Source: Acuticoccus sp039189655
GTDB lineage: Bacteria > Pseudomonadota > Alphaproteobacteria > Rhizobiales > Amorphaceae
Assembly (NCBI GenBank): GCA_039189655.1
Contig: JBCCYN010000061.1
Location: 1-24,191 of the forward strand
Length of the DNA stretch: 24,191 bases
Direction of reading: 5' to 3'
The position numbers and the translations under genes were made by a program. This document shows positions 22,686 to 24,191 of this stretch, one piece after another. Each line of letters starts with the position of its first letter. The first letter of the stretch is position 1. The notes beneath the pieces were generated by a model that saw nothing but the letters and a program-made list of their open reading frames with translations, ran no database searches and had not been told where the DNA came from.

Positions 22686-24191
22686 ATGAACGGTCCGACG
22701 CGGTCGAATAAGAGTCAGGCGAGAGACGCTGCCGATAACGGCGGCGGTATTCCAGCTGCGGATATTTTTGACGAACTTGACCAGTTCGTGGATAGCGAGC
22801 CCGCTGGTTGGGTATCCCGCCAGCCCGCCGCCCGGCGCGCCTTCAGCGGCACCCGCGAGGAAAATTCTGCGCGCTTTCGCCGGCAGGAACGGGGCACCGT
22901 GCCTTCCCCCTCGCGCGAGCGGGAGCCGGACGCGAGCCAGGCTGCCTTTTCCTCACGTCCGCTGAACCGCCGCGAAGCGTTTGCCAAACGCCTCAGCGAA
23001 GAGTTGAAGCGACCCGATGGTTCGGCCCCGACCGAGGACCTTGCGGCATCGCCCGCGCCAGCGTCGTCATCGCCCGCGCCAGCGTCGTTATCTTCTGCGC
23101 CGGCTTCCTCGTCTTCCGCACTCGCGCCGCCCGTTCTGACACCTGAAGCCTCAGGCGCACCGGCGCCGAGCGAGCGGATCTCCCGCGCCCTTCCTGTGGT
23201 CGCCGAACCCCGCGAACCGGTGATCGCCCCTCCGGTTTCCCAGGAAGGTCCGCCGGCCGACGCCCTGGAGTGGGAGTTGGACAACGCCATTGGTGCCATT
23301 GTCGCCAACAACACCCGAGGGACGGAGGAGGGCAGCACCGCTCCGGTGGTTGAGCCTTTGCAAACCACCGAAACTGACGATGGCAGCCTTGCGGGCGAGG
23401 AAACCTTTCCCGATGGCGCGGCGGCATCTGCATCCGAAACCCAAGAGCAACCGGTTGAACCCGATCAGGCGCCGGAACGCCAAAACCCGGCCAAAGCCCT
23501 CTTTGAGCGCCCGATCGGCACCCTGAAGCGTCTAAAACCCATCCCCAGTTTCCGCTTCGAGCGCCGGTCCGATGGGGAGGAGAACGAACCGTCCGCCGCC
23601 CCCGATATGGACAACCCCCTGTCGAGCGTCTTCTTCAAAGACGTCCGTGAGCAGTTCGAGAGCGTTCATCCGAATGCGGTGACCGATGGGGAAGAGCATC
23701 TGGCGGACGACCAGGGCGCCGACGAATTGGACGACGAGTTTCGGTTTGCCGACGGGGACGATGATCGTTTGCCGCCTTCTTTGGCGCGGGCTGGCGAGCG
23801 GCGCCGGGTTCCGCTGTGGCGCTCGGCGGGGGTCGCGTCGGTGATGGCTGCAGTGGCCGTGATCGCCATTGCGGCGGTGGTGGGGGTCAACGTCTTTGCC
23901 GGAAGCGGGGAAACCGATGGCGCGCCGCCCACCATCCGAGCCGATGCAGCCGACGTGAAGGAACGGGCGCCGGTGAGCGATCAGGCGGAGCCAGACATCA
24001 CCGAGCGGGCCCAAATCGGCGAGAATCAGGCGCTCGTCATGCCCGAAGAGGTGGACGTGGACCGTACGCTGACGACCACCCCGGTGCGAACCCTTGATGA
24101 GGGCCTCATCTCGCGCCGGGTTCAGACCATTGCAGTGCGGCCCGACGGTACCTTTGGCCCCGAAGAGTCTCTGAGTGCTCGTGCGCAACCG
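22686..24191 (+). CDS. Large membrane-anchored protein, probably SPOR-domain cell-division protein (cut by window end)
   Basis: The frame is open from the ATG at 22686 to the window edge (502 codons, no stop). The first roughly 375 residues are low-complexity and rich in Ala, Pro, Glu, Ser and Asp. Two short more ordered patches occur, PAADIFDELDQFVDSEPAGW near the start and ALEWELDNAIGAIV in the middle. One hydrophobic segment follows at about 381-402 (VMAAVAVIAIAAVVGV), after which the chain is again polar and acidic. This layout, a cytoplasmic disordered arm, one membrane anchor and a periplasmic part, and its place directly after dgt-argS fit the SPOR-domain protein of Rhizobiales. SPOR domains bind denuded peptidoglycan at the septum. 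The SPOR domain itself would lie beyond the right edge, so this is inference from synteny and topology. Confidence 0.7.
   Translation, partial: MNGPTRSNKSQARDAADNGGGIPAADIFDELDQFVDSEPAGWVSRQPAARRAFSGTREENSARFRRQERGTVPSPSREREPDASQAAFSSRPLNRREAFAKRLSEELKRPDGSAPTEDLAASPAPASSSPAPASLSSAPASSSSALAPPVLTPEASGAPAPSERISRALPVVAEPREPVIAPPVSQEGPPADALEWELDNAIGAIVANNTRGTEEGSTAPVVEPLQTTETDDGSLAGEETFPDGAAASASETQEQPVEPDQAPERQNPAKALFERPIGTLKRLKPIPSFRFERRSDGEENEPSAAPDMDNPLSSVFFKDVREQFESVHPNAVTDGEEHLADDQGADELDDEFRFADGDDDRLPPSLARAGERRRVPLWRSAGVASVMAAVAVIAIAAVVGVNVFAGSGETDGAPPTIRADAADVKERAPVSDQAEPDITERAQIGENQALVMPEEVDVDRTLTTTPVRTLDEGLISRRVQTIAVRPDGTFGPEESLSARAQP
23049..23090 (+). repeat. Two tandem 21-base units inside the low-complexity arm
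   Basis: The unit beginning TCGCCCGCGCCAGCG occurs twice in succession (23049-23069 and 23070-23090) with one base difference, encoding two copies of SPAPASS/L. It points to length change by slippage in the proline/alanine/serine region of this gene. Confidence 0.7.

Noticed and set aside
1..24191. CRISPR array, tRNA, rRNA, insertion sequence or prophage remnants
   Set aside because: No spaced direct repeats, cloverleaf-like segments, transposase or phage motifs, or flanking inverted repeats were seen on either strand.

Overview
The window is a GC-rich chromosomal segment that I assign, with good but not complete confidence, to an alphaproteobacterium of the Rhizobiales (Hyphomicrobiales) type. 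The grounds are the block xthA/erpA facing dgt-argS-SPOR-type protein, the secG-pyrG pair, the short-LID adenylate kinase, the run secY-adk-rpsM-rpsK-rpoA-rplQ, and several promoter-like sites that fit the rhizobial pattern CTTGAC-N17-CTATAT. I saw no insertion sequence, prophage, CRISPR array, tRNA or rRNA. Most of the window is housekeeping, and I did not find a defence island or a clearly new multi-gene system.

Left part (1-4554): pyrG (cut by the window start, TTG start) and secG lie on the minus strand behind a recognisable promoter. After about 690 bases without a recognised gene, part of it AT-rich, comes a plus-strand gene for a compact metzincin-type zinc metalloprotease. It carries RTX calcium-binding repeats and is probably exported by a type I system not present here. 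It converges on a minus-strand YdcZ/DUF606-type small membrane protein, with a strong hairpin between the two.

Centre (4555-9129): the distal half of the spc/alpha ribosomal cluster. secY is not preceded by rplO, so the classical cluster is split here and secY seems to have its own promoter. adk overlaps secY. A 257-base spacer with a promoter, a hairpin and a possible mini-ORF precedes rpsM, and two tandem hairpins separate rpoA from rplQ.

Right centre (9233-14726, minus strand): hemB and ilvA are adjacent and probably co-transcribed from a good sigma70-type promoter, and end in a hairpin. A second promoter with a roughly 350-base leader then drives an SLC13-type transporter with two regulatory TrkA-C domains, followed by bpt, a leucyl-transferase of the N-degron pathway.

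Right part (14898-24191): an isobutyryl-CoA dehydrogenase-like and a 3-hydroxyisobutyryl-CoA hydrolase-like gene overlap (two valine degradation steps). They also overlap a third gene, an acidic, proline-rich protein with a four-helix membrane C-terminus, whose reading frame is broken once. Convergent to it are xthA and erpA. dgt, argS and a large membrane-anchored protein (probably the SPOR-domain protein normally found after argS, cut by the window end) run off to the right, with a terminator-like hairpin between the last two.

The points most worth a second look are the frameshifted membrane protein, the compact RTX protease, the split of the ribosomal cluster before secY, and a set of structured untranslated regions (before rpsM, between rpoA and rplQ, before the SLC13 gene, after argS).
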